A stretch of DNA of 64,000 nucleotides from assembly GCA_022419385.1 (NCBI GenBank), contig JAJUBI010000009.1, positions 1-64,000 on the forward strand, in the 5' to 3' direction. Below the pieces are notes generated by a model. The model worked only from the letters and a program-made list of their open reading frames with translations, did no database searches and was not told where the DNA came from. This DNA is from Paraconiothyrium sp. Pb-2020 (taxonomy: Eukaryota > Ascomycota > Dothideomycetes > Pleosporales > Didymosphaeriaceae). Shown one piece after another: positions 55,274 to 64,000 of this stretch (the stretch's first letter is position 1; every line of letters starts with the position of its first letter). The translations under genes were made by a program, and so were the position numbers.

Positions 55274-56987
55274 ATGAAGGGCATCTGGACGGGTGCTGCT
55301 GCCCTCGTCGCGGCGTTGGCGGGGACCGCTGGAGCAGCCAGCTACGACGACATTGCGCCCATTGAGGTCTACGGCCAGCACTTCTTCTATACCAACAATG
55401 GCTCGCAATTGTACGCCTATCTCTTCGCCACATCAGAGGAATGTAAGCTAACGTGGCCAGCTTGATGAAGGGCGTCGCATACCAGCAAAACTACTCACCC
55501 AATGGCACCACCGACTCCAACGCATCCTACACTGATCCGCTGGCCGACAGTGCTGGCTGCAAGCGTGATCTGCCCTACCTGCAGCAGCTTTACACCAATG
55601 TCCTCCGTGTCTATGCCATCGACCCGACAAAGGACCACGATGACTGCATGGAGACATTTGCTTCGGCCGGCATCTACGTTATCGCCGACCTGAGTGAGCC
55701 CAAGACCTCGATCGTGTCCGACGACCCAGAGTGGAACGTCGATCTGTACCGTCGCTACACCGGCGTCGTCGACGCCCTGTCCAAGTACAAGAACGTCATT
55801 GGCTTTTTCGCAGGCAATGAGAACGTCAGCTCCGGTAACCAGACTGCGGCCGCGGCCTTCGTCAAGGCCGCAGTGCGTGACACCAAAGGCTACATCTCGT
55901 CGCAAAACTACCGCTCCACCATGGGCGTAGGCTATGCTACCGCCGACGTGCCCACCCGCGATGACCTTGCAGCATACTTTGCCTGCGAGCCTGGTAACAC
56001 CGGAAATGCAACGCAGATCGACTTCTGGGGTTACAATGTCTACTCCTGGTGCGGCGACAGCAACTACGCCGACTCCTCGTACGGCGAGCGCTACGACTTC
56101 TTCAAAGACTACCCTGTCCCTGTCTTCTTCGCCGAATACGGCTGCATCGAGGGCATCACGGGCGGGCCCACCCACCGCCCCTTCACCGAAGTGCAGGTCC
56201 TCTACGGCAACATGACCGACGTTTTCTCCGGCGGCATCGTCTACCAATGGTTCATGAGCGAGAACAACTACGGCCTCGTCGAGCTGCAAGACAGCGACGC
56301 CTCCGTCTCGCCCTATCCCGACTTCACCTCTCTCCGCAGCGAACTCGCCTCCGTGACGCCCACAACCACAGCCCGCAGCAAGTACACGCCTTCCAACTCG
56401 GCCCCCGCGTGCCCCAGCACAGGCTCCTCCTGGCTCCCCGTCGCCTCGCCCCTGCCCCAAGTGTGAACCCCCAGCTCTGCGCCTGCATGGCCGCCAGCCT
56501 CGGCTGCAACATAAAGTCCACCGACGAGTCCGCCTACGAAGACGTCTTCAACTACATCTGCGGCAAGAATGACGGAAAGTACTGCGCGGGGATCCAGCAC
56601 AACGCGACCACCGGCGACTTCGGCGCGTTGGGCGGCTGCGCACCCAAAGACCAGCTTGCGTGGGTCGCGAACGAGTACTACAACGGCAACGGCAAGTCTG
56701 CGAGCGCGTGCGACTTCAGCGGCGTGGCGACGACGCAGAGTGCGCAGACGAGCAGCGGCTGTGGAACGCTGCTGGATGCGATTTCGAGCGGGACTGGGAC
56801 CGTCCCCAGCCCCACTGGCAAGGGCACTGCAGCGGTTGGCACGGAAACAGGCGCTGCATCGGGATCAAAGAGCAAGGGCGGGGCGGGTAGTGTTAGTCCG
56901 CCTGGCTTCGTTGCGTATGGTGGGTTGATTGGGGCAGCGTATGCTGGGCTGGCTGCCGTGTCGATGGCGGGTATGCTTGTGTTGTAA
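55274..56987 (+). CDS. GPI-anchored beta-1,3-glucanosyltransferase (GH72 + CBM43), apparent frameshift
   Basis: Exons 55274-55410 and 55461-56987 (50-nt intron). Signal peptide, then GH72: acid/base Glu166 in FFAGNENVSS, nucleophile Glu271 in VFFAEYGCIEG. The frame ends TGA at 56464 after PVASPLPQ, while the next frame continues straight into the cysteine-rich X8/CBM43 module (NPQLCACMAASLGC, CAGIQHNATTGDFGALGGC) and a Ser-rich stalk with a hydrophobic GPI-anchor tail to 56987. One extra C in the CCCC run at about 56454 would join both into a 554-aa Gas/Gel protein of normal size. Either an assembly error or a real truncation that would shed the anchor. Gas/Gel enzymes elongate wall beta-1,3-glucan at the cell surface. 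Confidence 0.88.
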
Positions 56988-58292
56988 AGCCATTCCCGGC
57001 GTGCGAGGAGAAGAGACACCGGGCGGGATCAGAGGGCTGGCGAAAATATAAGACTGGCGGACATTTTCCTGTTTTCTTTCTTTGGTGTATATTGCGACGT
57101 GCGTAACGCCATTGGTCGATAGGGAGGCGTTGAAGCCCCTCTTGTATAGATGACGGAGTACGTAATGTAAGAAGTTTGTATATGCGTATATACACGTGCA
57201 AGGCTACTTATGTTCAATGCAATGGATTTCACGGGTTATGCAAGTGACACGCGCGGGTCAGATACTAATAGTGCGCATAATTCTAGCTCCACGGGCCAGT
57301 ACGGTGTGCTGTACGTCTCTCGGATACTCTTGCTTTCCCCCTTAGAAATCTTTTGAGGTTACCTCGGAGGTTCTGCTCCGCACTTTCCACCATATGTATA
57401 AGCTGTTTCTCGTCGGTTCGTGCGTGATACCCCATCTGAGTAACGTCAAGACATATTCTGTGACTCCCGGTAAAGCCCGGGTATGGGACGGCTACTCTCG
57501 TTACCGAGTACCTAAGCTTCTTGCGGTGCGTCCTCCTCCGTTGGTTGGGGTACTCGAGTTCTTATCTCGTGGTTGGTTGGGGTATAGCGGGTTCACATAA
57601 AGGTGAGATAGTGGTATTTTGCGCTGGAGTGGAGGTTTTGTAGTGGTTGTGCTTAGCTTCTGATGGGCCCCTGGTGCGAACATATCTCTTCTTTCGGCAC
57701 TTTGGCCGCGTGCTGTTGGGAAGTGGACGTTCGTGGGCTAGCTTTAGTGTTAACTTATGAGTGTTCTGTTAAGTGGTGACGCCTAGGATAGAAGTATAGT
57801 ATGTGATGTAGCTGCCTAATGGTACGAGAGTAATTACTTACGGCAGTCAAACTCTGCATCGCTCTCCTCACTTCCATCCTCGTGCATCTCCCACACCCTT
57901 GTTGTGACGCGCAAAACGCACCAGCAAAAGAGAACTCTATTCCTGATACGCGATAGATAGTCTAAAGACCAGAGAAGCCTATTTTCTCACACTTGTCCAC
58001 ATATGTCGATCATGCGGGTGCCGCGGATCGGTGAGGCCAAGGCACACAACATAGGATGTGCTTCGTTCGCAAGATGTTGGCCATACAGCCATGGAAGAAT
58101 TTAGACCCAGGGCACTCTTTACACCGCTCAGGTGTAGCGAAGCGGGCGCAGGAGAGGGTGGGTGGGGAAAGAGGTGGCCGGGGACCTTCTCTTTCGGCAC
58201 CGTCTCCATGTGGTGATCGGCAACGTTCGGCGGGAGAGTTGTTGATACGACTTGTTGAGTTATTGATTGGACATGCCTAGCCCGCAAGATCC
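56988..58292. other. Intergenic
   Basis: 1.3 kb. Short frames only; none resembles a protein. Confidence 0.55.
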
Positions 58293-59602
58293 TCACCCTG
58301 CTTCCAGCTCGACAGTCGCGTAAAGATGCGGAGCCTTTGGGCTTTTGTTCTCGTGTATCCACTCGACGGCCGTTTCCCAGAGCTCCTCCAGTTCGTTTTC
58401 CTTTAGACTAAGTTCGAGAGCTTCGCCATCAGGTGTGTTTTTGCTCGCTTTGAGCCATAGCGTCATTCTGTCTCGCTCCAAGTCACCACTACGGTTCCGT
58501 TTCACGGCGCATTGATGAAAGGCTTGGTAAAAAGCCTCTCCCGAGTCTTCTGGATCGAACGACATTTGAATAAGTGTCTTGTCCCACGCGCCCATCACTT
58601 TTAGTTGGCCGCTTGAAGGTCCTTGGGCCGCGAGAGGTGTAGGTGTGTGAGGTGGTTGTCCGTGGTCGATGTGCCTTGGGTACGGAGCTGGGGCTTGAGT
58701 ATCGCGCAAAGCTTGCACACGGTCGTATGTCCGCTGAACGTGCGGCATGCTGTTTTGTTGGTAAGGATGCATTGGCGCTGTTGGCGCGTGCGGACGAACC
58801 GCTGGGTCGAGCTCTTCCATCTCTACGAAGCGTCCTCGCTGGTAGAGTGCTTGCGGTGAATGTGCTTCTTGAATGTCTATTATCGTGAAAGACGGTCAGA
58901 CAACTGGGCGCTGATCTAGCGAATGGTAGCATACTAACCTGAAGGGAACTGGTGTTCTAGAGATCCATCGGAGCCCAGGATTACATCACTGTCAAGCAAT
59001 CTTGCTGGAACAATGTAGAATGAGTCGACATTTGATGTGAACTCGTTGCGACGACGCCAGGTCAGACTAACGGCGGTCATTACCTTCTCCCACCTCTGAG
59101 CGCCAGATGAGTGAGGAACAGACACCATTTCGTCAACGGGATCTGGACTAGCCCCAAGGCCACGACCGTATACCACTTTGTCTCGAATCAGATTGTGTTT
59201 CACTGGCGCACTTCTTGCTATGACTGGCTGATCTGCACCAGCGTCATCGCACGATATCAAGTAGATTCTTTCCAGACCTGCAGCCGTCAGGCTCGAGGCG
59301 TGAGACTTGACCGAGCCTGCGCTTGTGGGAGGGGTGTGCAGGCCGTGTCTCCCCCCCGAGATGTCTTGTCGGCTCGTCTTTTGGAGTAGAGAGGAGTCAG
59401 GATGGTGTGAGCGGGTCCGTGAGGATCTGGATTGCTGTTCAAATGTCGTGTCGAGCCTTACAGGAGATGGGTTATGTTGCCCTATGTACTGCTCGGTCGC
59501 GGTCCGGATGTCTTTGTCCCGGAGATAGTCCATCAAAAGTTCCAACGCCTTAGAAGGATAATTGTCGAGGAGCTTCTGTGCTAAGGTTACGCGATCGCCC
59601 AT
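58293..59602 (-). CDS. Protein with degenerate retropepsin-like segment
   Basis: Exons 59602-58939 and 58876-58293 (62-nt intron); 415 aa. The N-terminus is helical (QKLLDNYPSKALELLMDYL), followed by a Ser/His-rich linker. Residues about 135-215 resemble the aspartic-protease-like fold seen in many fungal hypothetical proteins: HNLIRDKVVYGRGLG, then SFYIVPARLLDSDVILGSDG, the final (F)-x-V-(x)-DVILG strand being typical. The DTG/DSG catalytic motif expected before NLI is absent, so it should not cleave. The C-terminal half is unknown (WETAVEWIHENK). No signal peptide or membrane helix. Function unknown. Confidence 0.55.
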
Positions 59603-60243
59603 AGCGCGCAATTGAGGCAATACCGTCGCAACCAGCCTTGTGTACCCTCAGCTCCCGCGCGCTTTGAAGATGCGCCGGATAGCTAGGGTAGGCGCCTAGC
59701 TAATGCGACGCTTATTTGGGGGTCATGATGTCCGAATGAGCCGGCGTGGCACAGAGTGCAGCAAAGGTGTAATTCAAGTAATTGTATTGTAACCAGTACG
59801 TCTGAGTGTTCGCATGAGCCCTACTGCAAGGCAGGAGAAGGAAGTGGGGCAAATCCCGAGCTCGAGCATCATCGGACATGCCAGGGGTGCCGCTCCTCCT
59901 TCTCATGAGACGCTATTCCCCTCTCGATTGACCGGTAGCGACGCGGCAAATCGATTCCATGCCAGACAAGCCACTTGATAGCTCATCCCCGCGATCAAGC
60001 ACATTAACCGCTAGCGCACTGTCAAAGCCATTAAAAGAAAACATCGCACGTTTGATACGAACGTGATTCGGGCGGCTCGGCCAAGCCAGGATGCACCATC
60101 GTGCTCACAAATCGCGCGGCTTTGTGGCCTTGCTGCCTGTACGGCGTCGTCGCCAGTACTTACTAGCATGAACGTCCCCAGCCTGGTAGCTCAATGCCTT
60201 CCTTCAACGTTCCTTTACGCCTTTGAAATCAGCGCTTCCAACC
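59603..60243. other. Divergent intergenic region
   Basis: 641 bases between two divergently transcribed genes that share the retropepsin-like signature. No gene recognised. Confidence 0.5.
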
Positions 60244-61026
60244 ATGACCAGCATTATTAGAAGTGATAACAGTCTTTCCTTTAATGGAAGAGGTGCATCA
60301 GTAGCATCTGTCGCCGACCGTCTTACAGACGCCAAACAAGTGACGCAACTGTCAGCCATCATTGGCAATGGAGCCCGCGACAGTGCACTACAAATCAACG
60401 GACATGTCACGGATAAGATAAACAACCTCAATTTGTTAGCATCTCTTCTACTACGTTCAAGGATTCTTCTGACCTCGTCTCAGCAAGTATCTCATCATCC
60501 CCTGTAATTGCGAAATTGTAAGGGCAGTGGCAAGCACCAGACTAGCTTCTCTACCATCAGCCGCCGCGCCTGGAAAGCCTCGTCTTCTAGCTCCAGTGAA
60601 TCGTTCAACTCATTACAATATTGTTAGTCGAAGAGTATCATCTCAACACTATTGTCACTGACCGCGCTCAAGGTTGGCTCGGCGGAGATCTCATCTTTAC
60701 TCAAAGAGAAACAGAAAGTCAGAGTCCTTTCTAAAGCGACTGGACAGCCGCAAACTTTCTTCATTATTTTACCTCGAAGGGTCAAAGACAATTTCATTTC
60801 CCTTCAAATAGTCAAACGTCTCGGTCTCGGAATGCACTTCGACACTGCGGCAGTAAGCTCGATCACGTGGAACTCTAAGCGTATCCTTTCTACGGGCCAC
60901 TTCGTCAATCTTTTCTTCTCCATGCCAGGCAGCTCCAAGAGCATCGCGCGCCGTTTCCACGTCGTAAAAGACTGCTCTTTCGACATGCTTCTAGGCACAG
61001 CCGCAACCGACCCATCCCTCAATTGA
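60244..61026 (+). CDS. Second protein with degenerate retropepsin-like segment (model incomplete)
   Basis: A first exon from ATG 60244 (good context, AACCATG) runs to 60486, then GTATCT...CACCAG (54 nt) can be removed in frame to a Ser-rich stretch (FSTISRRAWKASSSSSSE) that meets TAG at 60625. The last part, 60628-61026, is open and reads as a retropepsin-like domain: KDNFISLQIVKRLGLGM, ITWNSKRILSTGHFVNLFF, RRFHVVKDCSFDMLLGTA. The usual DTG before NFIS is missing. I could not find a canonical intron that removes the 60625 stop, so this is either a pseudogene or an unsolved exon. Similar to the divergent gene at 58293-59602. Confidence 0.45.
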
Positions 61027-61822
61027 CAATGATACTACGCGATTGGAGGATTTTGGCGCATCGCGTTCCAAGGCTGGAGCAGGGAGGTGACGTGTACATA
61101 AGGCAAACGCTTTTGGGCGGTATATCATTCAGCTTTCGAAACTTGCGGTATCTGGGCACTGCACCGTCATTGGCTGTCCGCCCTTGCGATGATGGTTCAC
61201 CGGCCTGCACGTATTTATGCGGGTTCGCTTCAGGGCAGCTTATTACTGGTAGCCTTGGAATATCATGCATCAAACCTGCGAACTGTCAAATGACCACCTG
61301 CAGCGTGCAGGATAGACTACATCGGCACTGCGAGTCGCTAGCGTTGCTCTGCGTGTTCAGCGCGAAGATGGGTGCAATACTGCGCCCTTTGCAGGCAGAT
61401 TAAGATTGTTCGTCAACATTAAGATTATTGAAACACGATACTAGAAGCAGCCTGCCGCCTTTCCCTACCAGATACTGACGGGACGCGATATGATGGAGCG
61501 ATTTCCTTGTTGCGATTCGGTAAGGCACAAGGCCCTCCCGTCCGCGGCCCGAGTCAGAAATCAATAGAATGATCAAAGAACGGGCAGTCGAGAAAAATGT
61601 TTTCAAGTTCATGGAAGATATACGACGTTGTGTTGTACCTCATTGATATGTGGCTGCTGGTATGCGAACGAGAAGCGAATGTAGAAGTGACACTTAGGTG
61701 TACCCGCCTCAAATCTTCTTTTTCTCACTCTGCAAGACCAAGATTGTCTCCCCAGGCTCTCATCCCAAGGAGCGTCAAATACTCTCACCAGAAGCTTTCA
61801 GTGTCATCACTTGTGCACTGTC
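61027..61822. other. Intergenic
   Basis: 796 bases, nothing recognised. Confidence 0.5.
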
Positions 61823-62862
61823 TCAACGGTTTTTACTCTGCGCCGCGAACATGGCAGTCGTATTCTTCCCGTGGAGCCCTAGCACTACCTGGACCGCTTC
61901 CATTGATATAGGATAGTTGAATTGAGCAGCCTGGTGTTTCACGACATTGTCTTGGATTACCAGTCGACCTACGAGATCCTTCCAAAGATCTTCACCCACT
62001 GGGCCATTGATCTGACAGGATTGGTCCTGCGCCATGTTGCGAAATATGATGCGCTCTATCTTAACGGGGATATCGAAGGAAGGTGCATCCATTTCACAAT
62101 CAGAATCGACGGCAGTGTCGGAGGAGCTATCGGAGTCGTCGCTAGAGGAGCTTAGAGCTCGGAGATCGGCTTTAGTAAGGGGTACGGTACCATCGACTGG
62201 GCTGGTTAACGATGTGGACTATGGGTAGCGAATATGGTGATTGACTCACCTGATGGACGGCGGCCCTTGATAAGACGTGCAATGCGAAGTCCTTCAAATT
62301 CATCCAGCTGTTCAAGCTGCTTCTGGAGATTCGAATCGATCCGCTCGATCTTTGCGGCATCGGCTACAATCTGACGGTTCATATCTTGCATCACTCCCAC
62401 GTTGGCCATTTGTATGCATAGTAAGATTGAAGCCTTGATATGTGCGAGTTCTTCCATGATCCTGTTCAATTTCTTTTCATCCTCAGACCCTTCAAGAAGT
62501 TGTCGTGCGAATTGGTTGACCCTTGATTTTGAGCCGGGTTTCAGTTCCTTCAAAAGTTTAGCTAACTTGTGTTGGACCTGCTGCATTCGGATGAGCTCAG
62601 CACCAAGGCTAGCCGTCCGAAGGTCGGAGTTCTCTTTCTTGTCAAGCTGTTGCAGGATAGTCCTGATACTATCAAGCTCGTCTTCATGGATGGCCAAGAT
62701 ACCAACGAGATCTTTCTGACGCTTTGACGCTTTGCGTATACAATTGATTACCGAAATAGCGTTCTCCAAAAGGTTGGTACTGGCCGAGATGGCTCCTACA
62801 ATTTCAGCCTTGTGCTAGATTAGTCATGTCTTTTTAAGGTTCTAGATTGAATGCCGTACCAT
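61823..62862 (-). CDS. Coiled-coil protein resembling N-terminal domains of fungal NLR-like proteins
   Basis: Coding parts 62862-62860 (ATG only), 62814-62250 and 62196-61823, separated by introns of 45 and 53 nt with branch sites GACTAAT and GTTAAC; 313 aa in frame. Residues 1-190 are helical: HKAEIVGAISASTNLLENAI, then a long charged coil (DELDSIRTILQQLDKK, KLNRIMEELAHIKASILLC, IERIDSNLQKQLEQL). This layout resembles the fungal N-terminal domain found ahead of NACHT or ankyrin modules, and stand-alone relatives exist. A Ser/Asp-rich linker (SSSSDDSDSSSD) leads to a C-terminal part (IERIIFRNMAQDQ...) of unknown type. An upstream open frame (LFAYRYQAQLGN) might be a further exon instead of the ATG-only start. 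Confidence 0.55.
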
Positions 62863-64000
62863 TCTATCTTGTAGATTTGAAGTGTTACCCAATTGCGCTT
62901 GATAGCGATAAGCGAAGAGACTCCGTACTCAGCTCATAGCAGTGGTGAGCGCACACTTATATTCCCCAGCTGGATGACCAAGCCAGGGTGTTGGCACTTG
63001 CGAGGCGCAGTCATAATCTATTGTTCGAATGTGAGTCTGCATGCAGTGTGGTCTAGTGTTAAGTTCGCAGCTGGCAGCAGAATCGCACCACTGATATGCC
63101 ATCGCCAAGCGAGTTGCAGCCCTCGGTTGCAGATCCATAGGGCCCCCAGACCCCATGTCCGCATGGGCCGCGCCAGCTGCTGGTGATAATATTGTAAATC
63201 CAATCAATCAGGATTGGAGAGCTGGACCTTTGAGCGGTGTGGCTGGGTGCAGTGAGCTTTACCAGAAGATGCATGTCTATACTTTGGCGGCTTCATTGGC
63301 CTACTGCGTGCTGTCGCACGGTACTGATGATGTTGGGGCAGGCTGAAGCCCCACCCAACCAAAACGTCACATACGCAACGCCTTCATCTTCTCACTGGGA
63401 TTGGGCTTGTATGCGGTCGTGAGCACAGGCCTACGAGCCGATGTAAGACTCATTCATGGACGGTCAGTTGAAGGCAAGAGACTTACTTTGATACTTCCGC
63501 CATTGTAAAGTCCTGGCATTGGTCTGAGCTTTGAAACAAGAGAAGTATGGACTCGATCAGATTGTCTTCTGTCGTTCGCTTAAGAGATTCTGTCAATTGA
63601 AAGCTGAGTTGGAGAGAAGCCCACACTGTTCTCGAGAACAACATAGACTTCATAGCCAGCGATTCCAGCACTCGTTCTTGTCGAATGTCATTCGATGCGG
63701 TGTCATGATTGCGATTCCTTGTGTCACGAGGCTGTATCATTAGCATCATGCTTCCATCATATGTGCGACTGAATTCCGGTGATACCTTCGTTGAGATATG
63801 ATTTGTGCAGCTTGTAAATTTGACAAAGGCTTTACGTATGATTACTCATATTCGTCTGAGGAATTAGTTGTTCAGTGAAATTCACATGCTTCAGGAGGCG
63901 ATGAAATGTCTAGCTAATTGCTAGTGGATCGCGAACCTGACTAATGTATTCTAGAGAAGGCCTTAACACTTCAACAGGCGAAATAGATAACTATTTGCAA
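62863..64000. other. Window end, possible start of another minus-strand gene
   Basis: 1.1 kb. On the minus strand MAEVSK at 63505-63489 runs straight into a GTAAGT donor, which looks like a short first exon of a fungal N-terminal-domain gene, but I could not find its next exon. Nothing else is supported. Confidence 0.3.

Noticed and set aside
56049..56440. Arg/Leu-rich start of the frame 56049-56987 as coding
   Set aside because: Before about 56453 this frame is the shadow of the GH72 catalytic domain; only the part after it is real.
55495..56460. 321-codon open frame on the minus strand
   Set aside because: It is the mirror of the GC-biased third positions of the GH72 gene and is rich in Val, Gly and Ala with no domain.
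63155..63422. Several 60-90 codon frames near the window end
   Set aside because: They overlap each other on both strands, with no conserved motif or splice support.

Overview
This is the left end of a filamentous-ascomycete chromosome (Pezizomycotina, probably Dothideomycetes; the class is my inference). Evidence: the window opens with CCCTAA telomere repeats; the next 9 kb is AT-rich with almost no CpA/TpG, as repeat-induced point mutation (RIP) leaves it; the genes carry many 44-96 nt GT-AG introns; and the families are fungal (Zn2Cys6 regulator, GH72 Gas/Gel, ATP25, A-T-R NRPS-like enzyme, Dal5-type permeases). All exon joins below were worked out by hand from reading frame, splice consensus and family similarity; each completed model sums to a multiple of three.

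Layout. 1-117: telomere. 118-9,235: RIP desert holding one full-length dead Ty3/gypsy chromovirus with LTRs, a 5-bp target duplication and a decayed chromodomain, framed by an outer 208-bp inverted repeat. 9.2-13.7 kb: first GC-normal DNA with a secreted Asp-box glycosidase, a BTB gene and a broken MYND-like remnant. 13.8-26.5 kb: a partly dead secondary-metabolite region with an intact Dal5-type permease, an SDR pseudogene with two in-frame stops, an O-methyltransferase whose catalytic motif is replaced, the last part of a polyketide synthase, a complete 1,039-aa NRPS-like A-T-reductase, and a P450 lacking its middle. 27.6-32.8 kb: a small unknown protein, an SMI1/KNR4 (SUKH) protein and a six- or seven-exon amidase.

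33.5-43.8 kb is the most coherent block: a GH28-like beta-helix enzyme, a Zn2Cys6 regulator, an intracellular GH88 unsaturated-uronyl hydrolase, an ACS-family permease and a secreted alginate/glucuronan-lyase-like enzyme. Together they read as a subtelomeric polysaccharide-utilisation cluster: the secreted lyase makes 4,5-unsaturated oligouronides, the permease imports them, GH88 removes the unsaturated sugar and the local regulator switches the set on. A CGG-N8-CCG near-palindrome lies in the divergent permease/lyase promoter. A cupin gene and a sugar-porter gene follow and may or may not belong.

50-57 kb carries housekeeping genes: a hot-dog thioesterase, divergent ATP25 and NMD3, and a GPI-anchored GH72 glucanosyltransferase with an apparent 1-nt frameshift. 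58-64 kb returns to fast-evolving fungal genes: two proteins with degenerate retropepsin-like segments and a coiled-coil protein of the kind that heads fungal NLR-like receptors. I saw no rRNA, convincing tRNA or CRISPR.
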